64,000 nt of DNA from Streptomyces regalis. GTDB taxonomy: Bacteria > Actinomycetota > Actinomycetes > Streptomycetales > Streptomycetaceae. The notes beneath the pieces are model-generated. The model was not told the DNA's origin, ran no database searches, and saw only the letters and a list, made by a program, of their open reading frames with translations. Every line of letters begins with the position of its first letter. Positions within the stretch are counted from its first letter, which is position 1. Below are positions 51,347 through 61,510 of the stretch, piece after piece. Where the stretch lies: positions 62,001 to 126,000 of the forward strand of contig NZ_LLZG01000013.1 of the NCBI RefSeq assembly GCF_001509475.1, written 5' to 3'. Both the position numbers and the translations under genes were made by a program.

Positions 51347-52890
51347 CCTCCGACACCTCTGGCACCCCCGACTGGGACAACCCCCTGCGCGACGCGCGCG
51401 ACCGCCGTCTGCCCCGGATCGCGGGCCCGTCCGGGCTCGTCATCTTCGGTGTCACCGGCGACCTGTCCCGCAAGAAGCTGATGCCGGCCGTGTACGACCT
51501 CGCCAACCGCGGCATGCTGCCGCCGGGCTTCTCGCTCGTCGGGTTCGCCCGCCGGGACTGGGAGGACCAGGACTTCGCGCAGGTCGTGCACGACTCGGTG
51601 CGCGAGCACGCCCGTACGGAGTTCCGCGAGGAAGTCTGGCAGCAGCTCGCCGAGGGCATGCGGTTCATTCCGGGGGCCTTCGACGACGACGAGGCGTTCA
51701 AGCAGCTGCGCCAGACGGTCGACGAGCTGGACGCGGCGCGCGGTACGAGCGGCAACTACGCCTTCTACCTCTCCGTACCGCCGAAGTTCTTCCCGGAGGT
51801 CGTGCAGCAGCTGAAGCGGCACGGCCTGGCGGACGCCCCCGAGGGTTCCTGGCGGCGGGCGGTCATCGAGAAGCCGTTCGGCCGCGACCTCGCGAGCGCC
51901 CAGGAGCTCAACGCGATCGTGCACGACGTGTTCGACCCGGAGCAGGTCTTCCGGATCGACCACTACCTGGGCAAGGAGACCGTCCAGAACATCCTGGCGC
52001 TGCGCTTCGCCAACCAGATGTTCGAGCCGATCTGGAACCGGTCGTATGTCGACCATGTGCAGATCACGATGGCCGAGGACATCGGCATCGGCGGCCGGGC
52101 GGGCTACTACGACGGCATCGGCTCGGCCCGTGACGTCATCCAGAACCACCTGCTCCAGCTGATGGCGCTGACCGCCATGGAGGAGCCCGCCTCCTTCGAC
52201 GCCGCCTCGCTGCTCACCGAGAAGCTGAAGGTGCTGAAGGGCGTGAAGCTGCCGGAGGACCTGGGCAAGCACACCGTGCGCGGGCAGTACGCGGCAAGCT
52301 GGCAGGGCGGCGAGCAGGTCGCCGGGTACCTCCAGGAGGACGGCATCGACGCGCGGTCGAAGACCGACACGTACGCCGCGATCAAGCTGAACGTCGACAA
52401 CCGGCGCTGGGCGGGCGTGCCGTTCTACCTGCGCACCGGCAAGCGGCTCGGGCGGCGGGTCACCGAGATCGCGGTCGTCTTCCAGCGGGCGCCGCACTCC
52501 CCCTTCGACTCCACCGCCACCGAGGAGCTCGGCCAGAACGCCATCGTCATCCGCGTCCAGCCGGACGAGGGCGTGACGGTGCGGTTCGGGTCCAAGGTGC
52601 CGGGGACCTCGATGGAGATCCGGGACGTGACGATGGACTTCGCCTACGGCGAGTCGTTCACGGAGTCCAGCCCGGAGGCGTACGAGCGGCTCATCCTGGA
52701 TGTCCTCCTCGGGGACGCCAATTTGTTCCCCCGTCACCAGGAAGTGGAAGAGTCCTGGAAGATCCTCGACCCGATCGAGGAGTACTGGGACACCCACGGC
52801 AAGCCGGCGCAGTACGCGTCCGGCAGCTGGGGACCCGAGGAAGCCGACGAGATGCTCGCACGAGACGGACGGAGCTGGCGCAGGCCATGA
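51343..52890 (+). CDS. zwf: glucose-6-phosphate 1-dehydrogenase
   Basis: A 515-residue enzyme making NADPH and 6-phosphogluconolactone. It has the cofactor motif [16 protein letters not shown] near residue 29, the EKPFGRD segment near residue 178 and the active-site RIDHYLGKE near residue 205. It overlaps tal upstream and opcA downstream (ATGA at both ends), so the enzyme and its assembly factor are coupled. Confidence 0.97.
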   Translation: MTSDTSGTPDWDNPLRDARDRRLPRIAGPSGLVIFGVTGDLSRKKLMPAVYDLANRGMLPPGFSLVGFARRDWEDQDFAQVVHDSVREHARTEFREEVWQQLAEGMRFIPGAFDDDEAFKQLRQTVDELDAARGTSGNYAFYLSVPPKFFPEVVQQLKRHGLADAPEGSWRRAVIEKPFGRDLASAQELNAIVHDVFDPEQVFRIDHYLGKETVQNILALRFANQMFEPIWNRSYVDHVQITMAEDIGIGGRAGYYDGIGSARDVIQNHLLQLMALTAMEEPASFDAASLLTEKLKVLKGVKLPEDLGKHTVRGQYAASWQGGEQVAGYLQEDGIDARSKTDTYAAIKLNVDNRRWAGVPFYLRTGKRLGRRVTEIAVVFQRAPHSPFDSTATEELGQNAIVIRVQPDEGVTVRFGSKVPGTSMEIRDVTMDFAYGESFTESSPEAYERLILDVLLGDANLFPRHQEVEESWKILDPIEEYWDTHGKPAQYASGSWGPEEADEMLARDGRSWRRP

Positions 52891-53822
52891 AGATCGACCT
52901 GACCGACACCACGGCAAGCAAGATCAACAAGGCGCTGGTGCAGGGCCGCCGCGCGATCGGCACGCCGGCCGTGGGCATGGTCCTGACGATGGTGATCGTC
53001 ACGGACGAGGAGAACGCCTACGACTCGATCAAGGCGGCCGAGGAGGCCTCGCACGAGCACCCCGCGCGCACCCTGGTCGTCATCAAGCGGCACGCCCGCA
53101 CCCCGCGCGACCGCACCCGCTCGCACCTCGATGCCGAGGTCCGGGTGGGCGCCGACGCCGGCACCGGCGAGACGGTGATCCTGCGCATGTACGGCGAGGT
53201 GTCCGAGCACGCCGACTCGGTGGTGCTGCCGCTGCTGCTGCCGGACGCGCCGGTCGTCGTGTGGTGGCCGGTGGAGGCGCCCGAGAACCCCTCGAAGGAC
53301 CCGCTGGGCGCGCTGGCACAGCGCCGGATCACCGACCTGTACACCACCGAGACCCCGCTGGCCGACCTGGAGGTCCGCGCCCGCTCCTACGCGCCCGGCG
53401 ACACCGACCTCGCCTGGACCCGGCTCACCCCCTGGCGCTCGATGCTCGCCGCGGCCCTGGACCAGGCCCGGGTACCGATCGTCTCGGCGGCCGTGGAGGC
53501 CGAGGCCGACAACCCGGCCGCCGAACTCCTGGCCCGCTGGCTGGAGGCCCGCCTGCACGTCACCGCCGAGCGGGTCGTCACCGCCGGACCGGTCGTCACG
53601 GGTGTGCGGCTCGGCACCGAGAACGGCGAGATCGTCATCGACCGTCCCGAGGGCCCGCTGGCCACGCTGACCCTGCCGGACCAGCCGTCGCGCACCCTCG
53701 CGCTGAAGGTCCGCACCACCTCCGAACTCATCGCCGAGGAGCTCAGGCGCCTCGACGCGGACGAGATGTACGCCATCGCCCTGCGGGGCGAGGCCACCAA
53801 GGAGACCCCCGACCATGTCTGA
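52887..53822 (+). CDS. opcA: OpcA glucose-6-phosphate dehydrogenase assembly protein
   Basis: A 311-residue protein of the OpcA family, which in cyanobacteria and actinobacteria supports assembly or redox control of glucose-6-phosphate dehydrogenase. The [12 protein letters not shown] segment near residue 11 and the [19 protein letters not shown] segment near residue 125 are seen. It overlaps zwf by four bases and the isomerase gene by eight. No other function is likely in this place. Confidence 0.93.
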   Translation: MKIDLTDTTASKINKALVQGRRAIGTPAVGMVLTMVIVTDEENAYDSIKAAEEASHEHPARTLVVIKRHARTPRDRTRSHLDAEVRVGADAGTGETVILRMYGEVSEHADSVVLPLLLPDAPVVVWWPVEAPENPSKDPLGALAQRRITDLYTTETPLADLEVRARSYAPGDTDLAWTRLTPWRSMLAAALDQARVPIVSAAVEAEADNPAAELLARWLEARLHVTAERVVTAGPVVTGVRLGTENGEIVIDRPEGPLATLTLPDQPSRTLALKVRTTSELIAEELRRLDADEMYAIALRGEATKETPDHV

Positions 53823-55500
53823 CCCACTGTCCGACTCCCCCCGGCTCACCCGGCGCCCCGAGTGGGTGGCCCTGGAGGACCACCGCGCGGACACGCTGCA
53901 GCGCCCGCGGCTGCGTGAGCTGTTCGCGGCCGACCCCTCCCGCGCCGAGCGGTACGTCGTGCGCGTCGGCGACCTGCGCATCGACTACTCCAAGCACCTG
54001 ATCAACGACGAGACGCTCGCGCTGCTGCAGGAACTGGCCACCGCCACCGACGTGTTCGGGCTGCGGGACGCGATGTTCCGGGGCGAGAAGATCAACGTCA
54101 CCGAGGACCGCGCCGTCCTGCACACCGCTCTGCGCGCCCCGGCCGACGCGGTGATCGAGGTCGACGGCGCGAACGTCGTACCCGAGGTGCACGCGGTGCT
54201 CGACAAGATGAGCGCGTTCGCGGACCGCGTCCGCTCCGGCGAGTGGACCGGCCACACGGGCCGCCGTATCCGCAACGTCGTCAACATCGGCATCGGCGGC
54301 TCCGATCTCGGTCCCGCCATGGCGTACGAGGCGCTTCGCCCGTTCACCGCACGGGAGTTGACGTTCCGGTTCGTGTCCAACGTCGACGGCGCCGACCTCC
54401 ATGAGGCGGTCCGGGACCTGGACCCGGCGGAGACCCTGTTCATCGTCGCGTCCAAGACGTTCACCACGATCGAGACGATCACCAACGCGACCTCGGCCCG
54501 TTCCTGGCTGCTGGCCGGGCTCGGCGGCGAGGACAAGGCGGTCGCCCGGCACTTCGTCGCCCTGTCGACCAACGCCGAGAAGGTGACGGACTTCGGCATC
54601 GACCCGGACAACATGTTCGAGTTCTGGGACTGGGTCGGCGGGCGGTACTCGTACGACTCGGCCATCGGACTCTCGCTCATGATCGCCATCGGGCCGGACC
54701 GCTTCCGGGAGATGCTCAACGGCTTCCGCACCGTCGACGAGCACTTCAAAAGCGCCCCCGCCGAGGCCAACGCCCCTCTGATCCTGGGCCTGTTGGGCAT
54801 CTGGTACGGCAATTTCTTCGGCGCCGAGTCGCATGCGGTGCTGCCGTACTCGCACTATCTGTCGAAGTTCACGGCGTACCTGCAGCAGCTGGACATGGAG
54901 TCCAACGGCAAGTCGGTCGACCGCGACGGCCATGCCGTGGGCTGGGAGACGGGTCCGGTGGTGTGGGGCACGCCCGGCACCAACGGGCAGCACGCCTACT
55001 ACCAGCTGATCCACCAGGGCACCCGCCTCATCCCGGCCGACCTGATCGGCTTCGCCCGGCCGGTCGCCGAGCTGAGCGACGAACTCAAGGCGCAGCACGA
55101 CCTGTTGATGGCGAACCTCTTCGCCCAGGGGCAGGCGCTCGCCTTCGGCAAGACCGCGGACGAGGTGCGCGCGGAGGGTGTCCCGGAGCATCAGGTCGCC
55201 CACCGCACCTTCCAGGGCAACCACCCCACCACCACGATCCTCGCCCCCGAGCTGACCCCGTCGGTCCTCGGCCAGCTGATCGCCCTCTACGAGCACAAGG
55301 TGTTCGTCCAGGGCGCCGTCTGGAACATCGACTCCTTCGACCAGTGGGGCGTCGAGCTCGGCAAGGTCCTCGCCAAGCGGGTCGAGCCCGCGCTGACCGA
55401 GGGCGCCGACGTGCCCGGCCTGGATTCCTCCACCGCCGGGCTCGTGGCCGCGTACCGCGAACTCAAGGAATTGAATCCTCACCCCCACGAGCGAGGGTGA
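53815..55500 (+). CDS. pgi: glucose-6-phosphate isomerase
   Basis: A 561-residue enzyme interconverting glucose-6- and fructose-6-phosphate. Both family signatures are seen: [16 protein letters not shown] near residue 183 with the preceding [11 protein letters not shown], and [15 protein letters not shown] near residue 503. It overlaps opcA by eight bases. A weak TCACCC/GGGTGA inverted repeat spans the stop codon (55479-55500), and 145 bases follow before gnd, so the operon may end or slow here. Confidence 0.96.
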   Translation: MSDPLSDSPRLTRRPEWVALEDHRADTLQRPRLRELFAADPSRAERYVVRVGDLRIDYSKHLINDETLALLQELATATDVFGLRDAMFRGEKINVTEDRAVLHTALRAPADAVIEVDGANVVPEVHAVLDKMSAFADRVRSGEWTGHTGRRIRNVVNIGIGGSDLGPAMAYEALRPFTARELTFRFVSNVDGADLHEAVRDLDPAETLFIVASKTFTTIETITNATSARSWLLAGLGGEDKAVARHFVALSTNAEKVTDFGIDPDNMFEFWDWVGGRYSYDSAIGLSLMIAIGPDRFREMLNGFRTVDEHFKSAPAEANAPLILGLLGIWYGNFFGAESHAVLPYSHYLSKFTAYLQQLDMESNGKSVDRDGHAVGWETGPVVWGTPGTNGQHAYYQLIHQGTRLIPADLIGFARPVAELSDELKAQHDLLMANLFAQGQALAFGKTADEVRAEGVPEHQVAHRTFQGNHPTTTILAPELTPSVLGQLIALYEHKVFVQGAVWNIDSFDQWGVELGKVLAKRVEPALTEGADVPGLDSSTAGLVAAYRELKELNPHPHERG

Positions 55501-55645
55501 TTCCTGGCTCTCACAGCCCGGCGAAACAGCATTTCCCCAGGTCTTACGTGATCAACGCCAGCCGGGTCGAACCCTGCCCGGGCAACGTGCATCAAGCCCA
55601 CACGCTGACGCGTGTAACGTACTTCACACGAATGGATCAGTGCAA

Positions 55646-56533
55646 ATGACTGGCATGCAGCTAGGTCTCATCGGTCTCGGCAAGATGGGCGGCAACATGC
55701 GCGAGCGGATCCGCCGCGCCGGCCACACCGTCATCGGCTACGACCGCAATCCCGAGGTCTCCGACGTCAAGAGCCTCGAAGAACTGGTCCAGCAGCTCGA
55801 CGCGCCGCGCACCGTGTGGGTGATGGTCCCGGCCGGCACCGCCACCCAGACCGTCATCGACGAGCTCAAGGACCTGCTGTCCCCGGGCGACACGGTGGTC
55901 GACGGCGGCAACTCCCGCTGGACGGACGACGAGAAGCACGCCGCCGAACTCGGCATCAAGGGCATCGGCTTCGTCGACGCGGGCGTCTCCGGCGGCGTGT
56001 GGGGCCTGCAGAACGGCTACGCGCTGATGGTCGGCGGCAACAAGGAGCACGTGGAGCCCCTGGAGCCGATCTTCGAGGCGCTGAAGCCGGAGGGGCCGTA
56101 CGGCTACGTCCACGCCGGCCGCGTCGGCGCCGGGCACTTCTCGAAGATGGTCCACAACGGCATCGAGTACGCCATGATGCAGGCCTACGCCGAGGGCTGG
56201 GAGCTGCTGGAGAAGGTCAACTCGGTGGACAACGTCCGCGAGGTCTTCCGCTCCTGGCAGGAGGGCACCGTCATCCGCTCCTGGCTGCTGGACCTCGCGG
56301 TGAACGCCCTCGACGAGGACGAGCACCTGCAGAAGCTGCGCGGCTACGCGGAGGACTCCGGCGAGGGCCGGTGGACCGTCGAGGCGGCCATCGACAACGC
56401 CGTACCGCTGCCCGCGATCACGGCCTCGCTCTTCGCCCGGTTCGCGTCCCGTCAGGACGACTCCCCGCAGATGAAGATGATCGCGGCGCTGCGCAACCAG
56501 TTCGGCGGGCACGCCGTCGAGTCGAAGGAGTAG
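55646..56533 (+). CDS. gnd: 6-phosphogluconate dehydrogenase, short (YqeC/GntZ-like) form
   Basis: A 295-residue decarboxylating dehydrogenase making ribulose-5-phosphate. It has the Rossmann start LGLIGLGKMGGNM and the substrate-binding GAGHFSKMVHNGIEY near residue 169, whose lysine and asparagine are catalytic. It is the short type of about 300 residues, lacking the long C-terminal extension of the 470-residue NADP enzyme; short forms are usually NAD-linked. ATG 55646 or ATG 55655 is the start, neither with a clear ribosome site. The 145-base gap upstream may carry its own promoter. Confidence 0.9.
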   Translation: MTGMQLGLIGLGKMGGNMRERIRRAGHTVIGYDRNPEVSDVKSLEELVQQLDAPRTVWVMVPAGTATQTVIDELKDLLSPGDTVVDGGNSRWTDDEKHAAELGIKGIGFVDAGVSGGVWGLQNGYALMVGGNKEHVEPLEPIFEALKPEGPYGYVHAGRVGAGHFSKMVHNGIEYAMMQAYAEGWELLEKVNSVDNVREVFRSWQEGTVIRSWLLDLAVNALDEDEHLQKLRGYAEDSGEGRWTVEAAIDNAVPLPAITASLFARFASRQDDSPQMKMIAALRNQFGGHAVESKE

Positions 56534-56539
56534 CGCACC

Positions 56540-57139
56540 GTGGGGGATCTCCTGCTGGTCCGCCACGGTGAGACGGAATGGAGCAGGTCGGGACAGCACA
56601 CCAGCTGGACCGACCTGCCCCTGACCCGGGCCGGTGAGGAACAGGCCAAGTCTCTCGCCCCGCTCCTCACCGGCCGGACCTTCTCGCTGGCGCTCACCAG
56701 CCCGCTGAACCGCGCCCTGCGCACCGCCGAACTGGCCGGCGTGACCGGGGCCGTACCGGAACCGGACCTGCACGAGTGGGACTACGGCGGCTACGAGGGT
56801 GTCACCACCGTCGACATCCACCGCTCCCGCCCCGACTGGTACCTGTGGACGGACGGAGTGCCGCCCGGACCGGACGGTCACCCCGGTGAGTCACCGGCCG
56901 AGGTGGGGGCGCGTGCCGACCGGGTGCTCGCCCGGGTGGACGTGGCGCTGCTCGACGGCGATGTCGTCCTCGTGGCCCACGGGCACTTCCTGCGCGTCCT
57001 GACGGCCCGTCGGCTGGGGCTGGCACCGGCGGACGGGCGGCTGTTCCAGCTGGCGACGGGCACGGTGAGCCGCCTGTCGACCGAGCACGGCCGACCGGTG
57101 ATCGCGGAGTGGAATGCAAGGTCTCACCTCGTGAGTTGA
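56540..57139 (+). CDS. histidine phosphatase family (phosphoglycerate mutase-like) protein
   Basis: A 199-residue enzyme with the phosphohistidine motif LLVRHGETEWS at residue 5. The second catalytic histidine is in VLVAHGHFLRVL near residue 148, with a conserved glutamate near residue 78. It begins seven bases after gnd with AAGGAG nine bases before the GTG, so it is co-transcribed. It may remove phosphate from a pentose-phosphate or gluconate intermediate; the exact substrate is unknown. Confidence 0.82.
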   Translation: MGDLLLVRHGETEWSRSGQHTSWTDLPLTRAGEEQAKSLAPLLTGRTFSLALTSPLNRALRTAELAGVTGAVPEPDLHEWDYGGYEGVTTVDIHRSRPDWYLWTDGVPPGPDGHPGESPAEVGARADRVLARVDVALLDGDVVLVAHGHFLRVLTARRLGLAPADGRLFQLATGTVSRLSTEHGRPVIAEWNARSHLVS

Positions 57140-57172
57140 CATGTTCGGCAGCCGGCGTCAGAGTCCCGGCTG

Positions 57173-58618
57173 ATGGAGATCAACGATCTGACGCCGGCCG
57201 AACTGCGGGTATGGCAGGCCTTCGCCACAGGCACGGAGGTGGACTTCCGTGAGGGGACCGAGCCGGAAGGGGCACCCGAACGTACCCTTCGCGCCGCGGT
57301 GTTGCGGACATTACTGCTCAATGGCCCCAGCGAATCCGGAGAGATCGCGGCCCTCAAAGTCAGGGGCGCGCGTGTCACCGGCCCGCTGGACCTGAGGTAT
57401 GCGACGGTCGACAGCGTCATCCACCTCACCCACTGCCGTTTCGAGCACGCCCCGGACTTCGTCGGCGCCCAGCTGCGCTACCTCAGCCTGCGGGACTCCG
57501 AGATGCCCGGCCTGTCGGTGACACGCGCCCGGATCGACGGCAGCCTGCGGCTGACGCGCTGCCGGTTCGGCGGGGCCGTGCGTGTCGACGGCGCGCAGAT
57601 CGCGGGCGTTCTCTTCATCGATCAGGCGGACATCACCGTCGGCGACACCGCGCAGCCCGCCCTCCAGCTCAACCAGGTGTCCGTCGACGACGACCTGTGC
57701 GCGCATCACCTGCGCACGCGGGGCCGGATCCGGCTGGACGGCGCCACCGTGGCGGGCTCGCTCGACCTGGAGGACGCGGAGCTGCACAACCCCGGCGGCA
57801 ACGTCATCGACGCGGAGGCCCTCGAAGTGGGCGCCAACGTGCTCGGCCGACGGCTGCGCGCCCATGGCCGCATCGACATGCGCGGCGCCCGCATACCGGG
57901 GCGGTTCGACCTGTTGTACAGCCGGCTGTCCAACCCCGGCGGCACCGCGATGCGAGCGAGCAGCTGTGTCATCGGCGAGGTGTGGCTGCGCAAGGGCCCG
58001 CCGATCGAAGGCATGCTCAACCTGCGCCGCTCCCAGATAGAACACCTCAACCTGGAGCCGGAGATGCTGCCGGACCAGGTCCGCCTGCTCGACCTCACCT
58101 ACACCTCCCTGACCCCGCACGAGCCGCCGGAGCGCCGGCTGCCCATGCTGGAGCGGGACGAGGACACGTTCGACCCGCACGGATACGAGCAGTTGACGGC
58201 CGCCTACCGACGCACCGGCGACGACCACGCCGCCCGGCTCGTCCAGCTCGCCAAGCAGCGCCGCCACCGCACCACTCTGCCCTGGTACGGCCGCCTGTGG
58301 GGCCACGTCCAGGACGCCACGGTCGGCTACGGTTTCCGGCCGATGCGTGCCCTGGGCTGGCTGCTGTCCCTGCTCGCCGTCGGCTCCCTCGCGTTCGCGC
58401 TGCAGGCGCCCCCAGCGCTGAAGGCCGACGAGGCACCGCACTTCAACGCGGTGTTCTACACCCTCGACCTGCTGCTGCCGGTGATCTCCTTCGGACAGGA
58501 ATCGGCGTTCGCCCCCGAGGGCGGGCAGCAGGCTCTGGCGTATGTCCTCGTTCTCACGGGCTGGATCCTCGCCACGACGGTCATCGCCGGCGTGACCCGC
58601 ACCGTCAGCCGCCAGTAG
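57173..58618 (+). CDS. repeat-rich membrane protein (often labelled membrane-associated oxidoreductase)
   Basis: A 481-residue protein. Residues about 40-310 are built from repeated units of roughly 20 residues with a leucine/arginine pattern (GSLRLTRCRFGGAVRVDGAQ, GSLDLEDAELHN, GRIDMRGARIPGRFDL), which suggests a right-handed beta-helix like pentapeptide or bactofilin folds. The C-terminal end has two or three membrane spans (near residues 388-410, 425-440, 455-475). No nucleotide- or cofactor-binding motif is seen, so the common oxidoreductase label is not supported. It is convergent with the shikimate-catabolism genes. Confidence 0.75.
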   Translation: MEINDLTPAELRVWQAFATGTEVDFREGTEPEGAPERTLRAAVLRTLLLNGPSESGEIAALKVRGARVTGPLDLRYATVDSVIHLTHCRFEHAPDFVGAQLRYLSLRDSEMPGLSVTRARIDGSLRLTRCRFGGAVRVDGAQIAGVLFIDQADITVGDTAQPALQLNQVSVDDDLCAHHLRTRGRIRLDGATVAGSLDLEDAELHNPGGNVIDAEALEVGANVLGRRLRAHGRIDMRGARIPGRFDLLYSRLSNPGGTAMRASSCVIGEVWLRKGPPIEGMLNLRRSQIEHLNLEPEMLPDQVRLLDLTYTSLTPHEPPERRLPMLERDEDTFDPHGYEQLTAAYRRTGDDHAARLVQLAKQRRHRTTLPWYGRLWGHVQDATVGYGFRPMRALGWLLSLLAVGSLAFALQAPPALKADEAPHFNAVFYTLDLLLPVISFGQESAFAPEGGQQALAYVLVLTGWILATTVIAGVTRTVSRQ

Positions 58619-58624
58619 GCCGAT

Positions 58625-60421
58625 TCACCGGCCGGGTCGGAGAACGTGCTGGGCGGCAAGCCGCACCGGCGCGTTCTGGGCGCCGTAACCCCGGTAGCCG
58701 TCCCGCTGCACGAGCTCGAAGAAGACGCGGCCGACCGTCACCGTGTAGCAGTGCCGGAACTCGCCGTACGCGTCACGGTCGTAGAGGATGCCCAGCTCGC
58801 GATACGTCTCCCACTCGCCGTCCGCGAACTCGTACCGCGCTGCCAGGTCGTCGTAGTAGTTGGCGGGGATCGGCAGCAGACGCCCGCCCGCCTCCCGGTA
58901 GCGCCGGGCCGCGGCGACCACGTCGTCCGTGGCCAGCGCGATGTGCTGGGCGTGCACGGTGTCGTCGGTCGGCGCCGCGCCGACGCTCAGGGCGATGCGG
59001 ACGCTGCCGTCGGGGTTGGTGACGGCGCGGCTGCGCATCAGGCCGTAGGGGTCGGCGACGTCGACGCTCTCCTGGGCGTGCAGGCCGAGGACGCTGCGGT
59101 GGAAGAGGGTCGCCTCGTCGAAGTGGTGCCAGGGCTGGGTGAGGGCGAGATGGTCGATGCGGTGCACGCCCGGCGCCCCTGCCTCGTGCTCGGCATCCGT
59201 GAAGTCGGCGCGCCAGTTGGGCTGTTCGGGGCGGTTCGTCGCGCAGAAGAAGAGTTCCGTGCCGTCGGGCGCCGCGACCGCGTCCAGGGGGGCGTCCTGC
59301 GGGGCGCGGCGGCGGGGCAGGACGGGGGCGAGGAGGGCCTCGGCGCGGCGGGCGGCGCCGGCGGGGTCCGGTGACTCCAGGCCGATGGCGGCGAGTCCGG
59401 TGCCGTCGCGGCGGGCGGAGCCCCCGGTGTTCACCAGGATGCGGGCCTCGCCCAGCTCCCAGAGGTCGACCGGCTTGCTGCGGTGCCGTGCGGTGCGGGC
59501 GAAGCCCAGGGCGCCGAGTACGGCCGAGACCGGTTCGGCGTCGGGGGTGACCAGTTCGGCGAAGGCGACGCCGGTGGGGACGACGGGTGCGGGGGGTGTG
59601 GCCAGGCCGACCGTCTCCTGCAGGACCAGCAGGGAGCGGTGGGCGTCCACGGCCGTCGGGCCGGCCTCGGCCTGGCGGAAGACGTCGTTGAAGACCTCGA
59701 GGGAGAGCGGGCCGTCGTATCCCGTGTGCAGGACGTGGCGTACCAGTCCGGCGACGTCGAAGCCGCCCTGCCCCGGGAAGCAGCGGTAGTGGCGGCTCCA
59801 CTGCAGGACGTCCATCGCGAGCAGCGGGGCGTCGGCCAGCTGGAGGAAGAAGATCTTCTCGCCGGGGATGTCCACAATGCCTTCGAGGTCCTTGGGTTCA
59901 GAGCCGCGGGAGAGGATGTGGAAGCTGTCCAGACAGGTGCCGAGCGCGGGGTGCCCGGCCGCCTCGACGATGCGCCAGGCGTGGTCGTACGTGCTGACGT
60001 GCCGTCCCCAGGCGAGCGCCTCGTAGGCGACCCGGATGCCGAATTCCTGGGCCAGGTCGGCGAGTTGGGACAGCTGCTCGGCGGCGAGCGCGTCGTCGTC
60101 CACGGCCAGGGGGTGGACGGTGGAGCAGACGAGGACGGTGTCGGCGTCGAGCCGCCGCATCAGCTCGAACTTGTGCCGGGCGCGGCGCAGATTGCGGGCG
60201 AACTCGTCGGCGGGCACGGCCTCGATGTCCCGCATCGGCTGGTAGAGGTCGATGGTGAGGCCGAGGTCGGCGCAGCGGCCGCGGATCTCCTCGGGGGTGA
60301 GGGGGCTGGCCAGCAGGTCGTTCTCGAAGATCTCCACCCCGTCGAAACCGGCCCGGGAGGCGGCCGTGAGTTTCTCGGTGAGGGATCCGCTGAGGGAGAC
60401 GGTGGCGATGGACGTACGCAT
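58625..60421 (-). CDS. 3-dehydroshikimate dehydratase, QuiC-like fusion (sugar isomerase-like TIM barrel + HPPD-like domain)
   Basis: A 598-residue two-domain protein. An N-terminal xylose-isomerase-like TIM barrel spans about residues 1-270 (EIFENDLLASP, YEALAWGRH, CLDSFHIL). A C-terminal VOC/4-hydroxyphenylpyruvate-dioxygenase-like half follows (IDHLALTQPWHHFDEATLFH near residue 420, late FFELVQRDGYRGYG). This layout is known for bacterial 3-dehydroshikimate dehydratases that yield protocatechuate. It is paired with a shikimate dehydrogenase gene 33 bases upstream in the same direction, supporting shikimate or quinate catabolism. Metal ligands should be confirmed by alignment. Confidence 0.85.
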   Translation of the reverse strand: MRTSIATVSLSGSLTEKLTAASRAGFDGVEIFENDLLASPLTPEEIRGRCADLGLTIDLYQPMRDIEAVPADEFARNLRRARHKFELMRRLDADTVLVCSTVHPLAVDDDALAAEQLSQLADLAQEFGIRVAYEALAWGRHVSTYDHAWRIVEAAGHPALGTCLDSFHILSRGSEPKDLEGIVDIPGEKIFFLQLADAPLLAMDVLQWSRHYRCFPGQGGFDVAGLVRHVLHTGYDGPLSLEVFNDVFRQAEAGPTAVDAHRSLLVLQETVGLATPPAPVVPTGVAFAELVTPDAEPVSAVLGALGFARTARHRSKPVDLWELGEARILVNTGGSARRDGTGLAAIGLESPDPAGAARRAEALLAPVLPRRRAPQDAPLDAVAAPDGTELFFCATNRPEQPNWRADFTDAEHEAGAPGVHRIDHLALTQPWHHFDEATLFHRSVLGLHAQESVDVADPYGLMRSRAVTNPDGSVRIALSVGAAPTDDTVHAQHIALATDDVVAAARRYREAGGRLLPIPANYYDDLAARYEFADGEWETYRELGILYDRDAYGEFRHCYTVTVGRVFFELVQRDGYRGYGAQNAPVRLAAQHVLRPGR

Positions 60422-60454
60422 GCCGATACCTCTTCCTACCTGTCCTTGGCTGTC

Positions 60455-61339
60455 CTACCTCGGGGTTCCTACGGGGCCCGCCAGTTCGGCGATGTCCGCG
60501 AGCATGCGCGCGCTGTCGGGCTCACGACCGGTGAACAGACGGAACGCGTCCGCGGCCTGGAAGACAGCCATCCCGCCCCCGTCCAAAGCGGCGCAGCCCA
60601 TCGCGCGGGCGGTGCGGAGCAGCTCTGTCTCCAGCGGCCGGTAGACGACCTCGGCGACCCAGAGCCCCGGGTGGAGCAGCTCGGCCTGGAGGGGCAGGCC
60701 GGGGTAGGCTGCCATGCCGGTGGGGGTGGCGTGCACGAGGCCGTCGGCGTGGCTCATGAGCGCGGGGAGCGCGTCGAGAGCGGCGCCCACCGCGCGGCCG
60801 ACGCCGAAGTGCCGGTTCAAGGAGGCGGCGAGATCGGCGGCCCGGTCGGCCAGCGCGTCGACCACCGTGACGAGCTCGGCGCCGAGCGTCAGCATGGCGT
60901 GCGCGACGGCCGCGCCCGCACCCCCGGCGCCCAGCTGCACGACCCGCTCCAGCGGCACGTCGGGCAGCCCGCGGGCGAAGGAGGCGGCGAAGCCGGTGAC
61001 GTCCGTGTTGTGGCCGACGGCCCGGCCGTCCTCGAAGACGACGGTGTTGACCGCGCCCAGCGCCTCGGCCTGCGGGGCGAGCGCATCCAGGTGCCCGATG
61101 ACGAGCTGCTTGCACGGGTGCGTGATGTTGAGCCCGTCGAAGCCCAGGTCACGGGCGGCCCGCACCAGGTCGCCCACCGCCTCGGGCGCGACGCCGAGCG
61201 TGTCGATGTCGATGAGCCGGTACAGGTAACGCAGACCCTGCCGGTCGGCCTCCCGCTCGTGCAGAGCCGGGCTGAGCGACGGGCCGATGCCGGAACCGAT
61301 CAGCCCGACGAGATACGAGTCCTTGGCGTCCTTGGCCAC
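60455..61339 (-). CDS. shikimate/quinate dehydrogenase (catabolic)
   Basis: A 294-residue AroE-family enzyme. It has the substrate-binding IGPSLSPALHE near residue 18, the catalytic lysine in GLNITHPCKQ near residue 70, GAVNTV, the aspartate in GHNTDVTGF near residue 112 and the cofactor loop QLGAGGAGAAVA near residue 132. The pairing with a dehydroshikimate dehydratase and an importer, rather than aro genes, points to catabolism: shikimate or quinate to the 3-dehydro form. GTG 61339 has a perfect AGGAGG seven bases upstream and is chosen over the longer frame to 61408. Confidence 0.88.
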   Translation of the reverse strand: MAKDAKDSYLVGLIGSGIGPSLSPALHEREADRQGLRYLYRLIDIDTLGVAPEAVGDLVRAARDLGFDGLNITHPCKQLVIGHLDALAPQAEALGAVNTVVFEDGRAVGHNTDVTGFAASFARGLPDVPLERVVQLGAGGAGAAVAHAMLTLGAELVTVVDALADRAADLAASLNRHFGVGRAVGAALDALPALMSHADGLVHATPTGMAAYPGLPLQAELLHPGLWVAEVVYRPLETELLRTARAMGCAALDGGGMAVFQAADAFRLFTGREPDSARMLADIAELAGPVGTPR

Positions 61340-61361
61340 CGGGGGACCTCCTGAGCGGCTC

Positions 61362-61387
61362 ACTAATGTACGAACTGGTGAGTTAGT
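61362..61387. promoter_or_regulatory. putative TetR operator between shikimate genes and tetR
   Basis: A 26-base site begins ACTAA and ends TTAGT (perfect 5-bp inverted ends, 16 bases apart), with an inner AACT-GGTG-AGTT inverted repeat. A similar site lies at the MFS promoter (62240-62265). It overlaps the region where both divergent promoters should lie. Confidence 0.6.
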
Positions 61388-61510
61388 CATAGCAGGAGGT
61401 GCGGGCACTTGGGAAGGGCTGCCCCCGCGCCTGATGCGACCGGCCTTCTACAATCACCGGCACGCGAGCAAGCCACCGGGGGCACGCTCGCCCCTCGCCG
61501 AAGGAACCCG

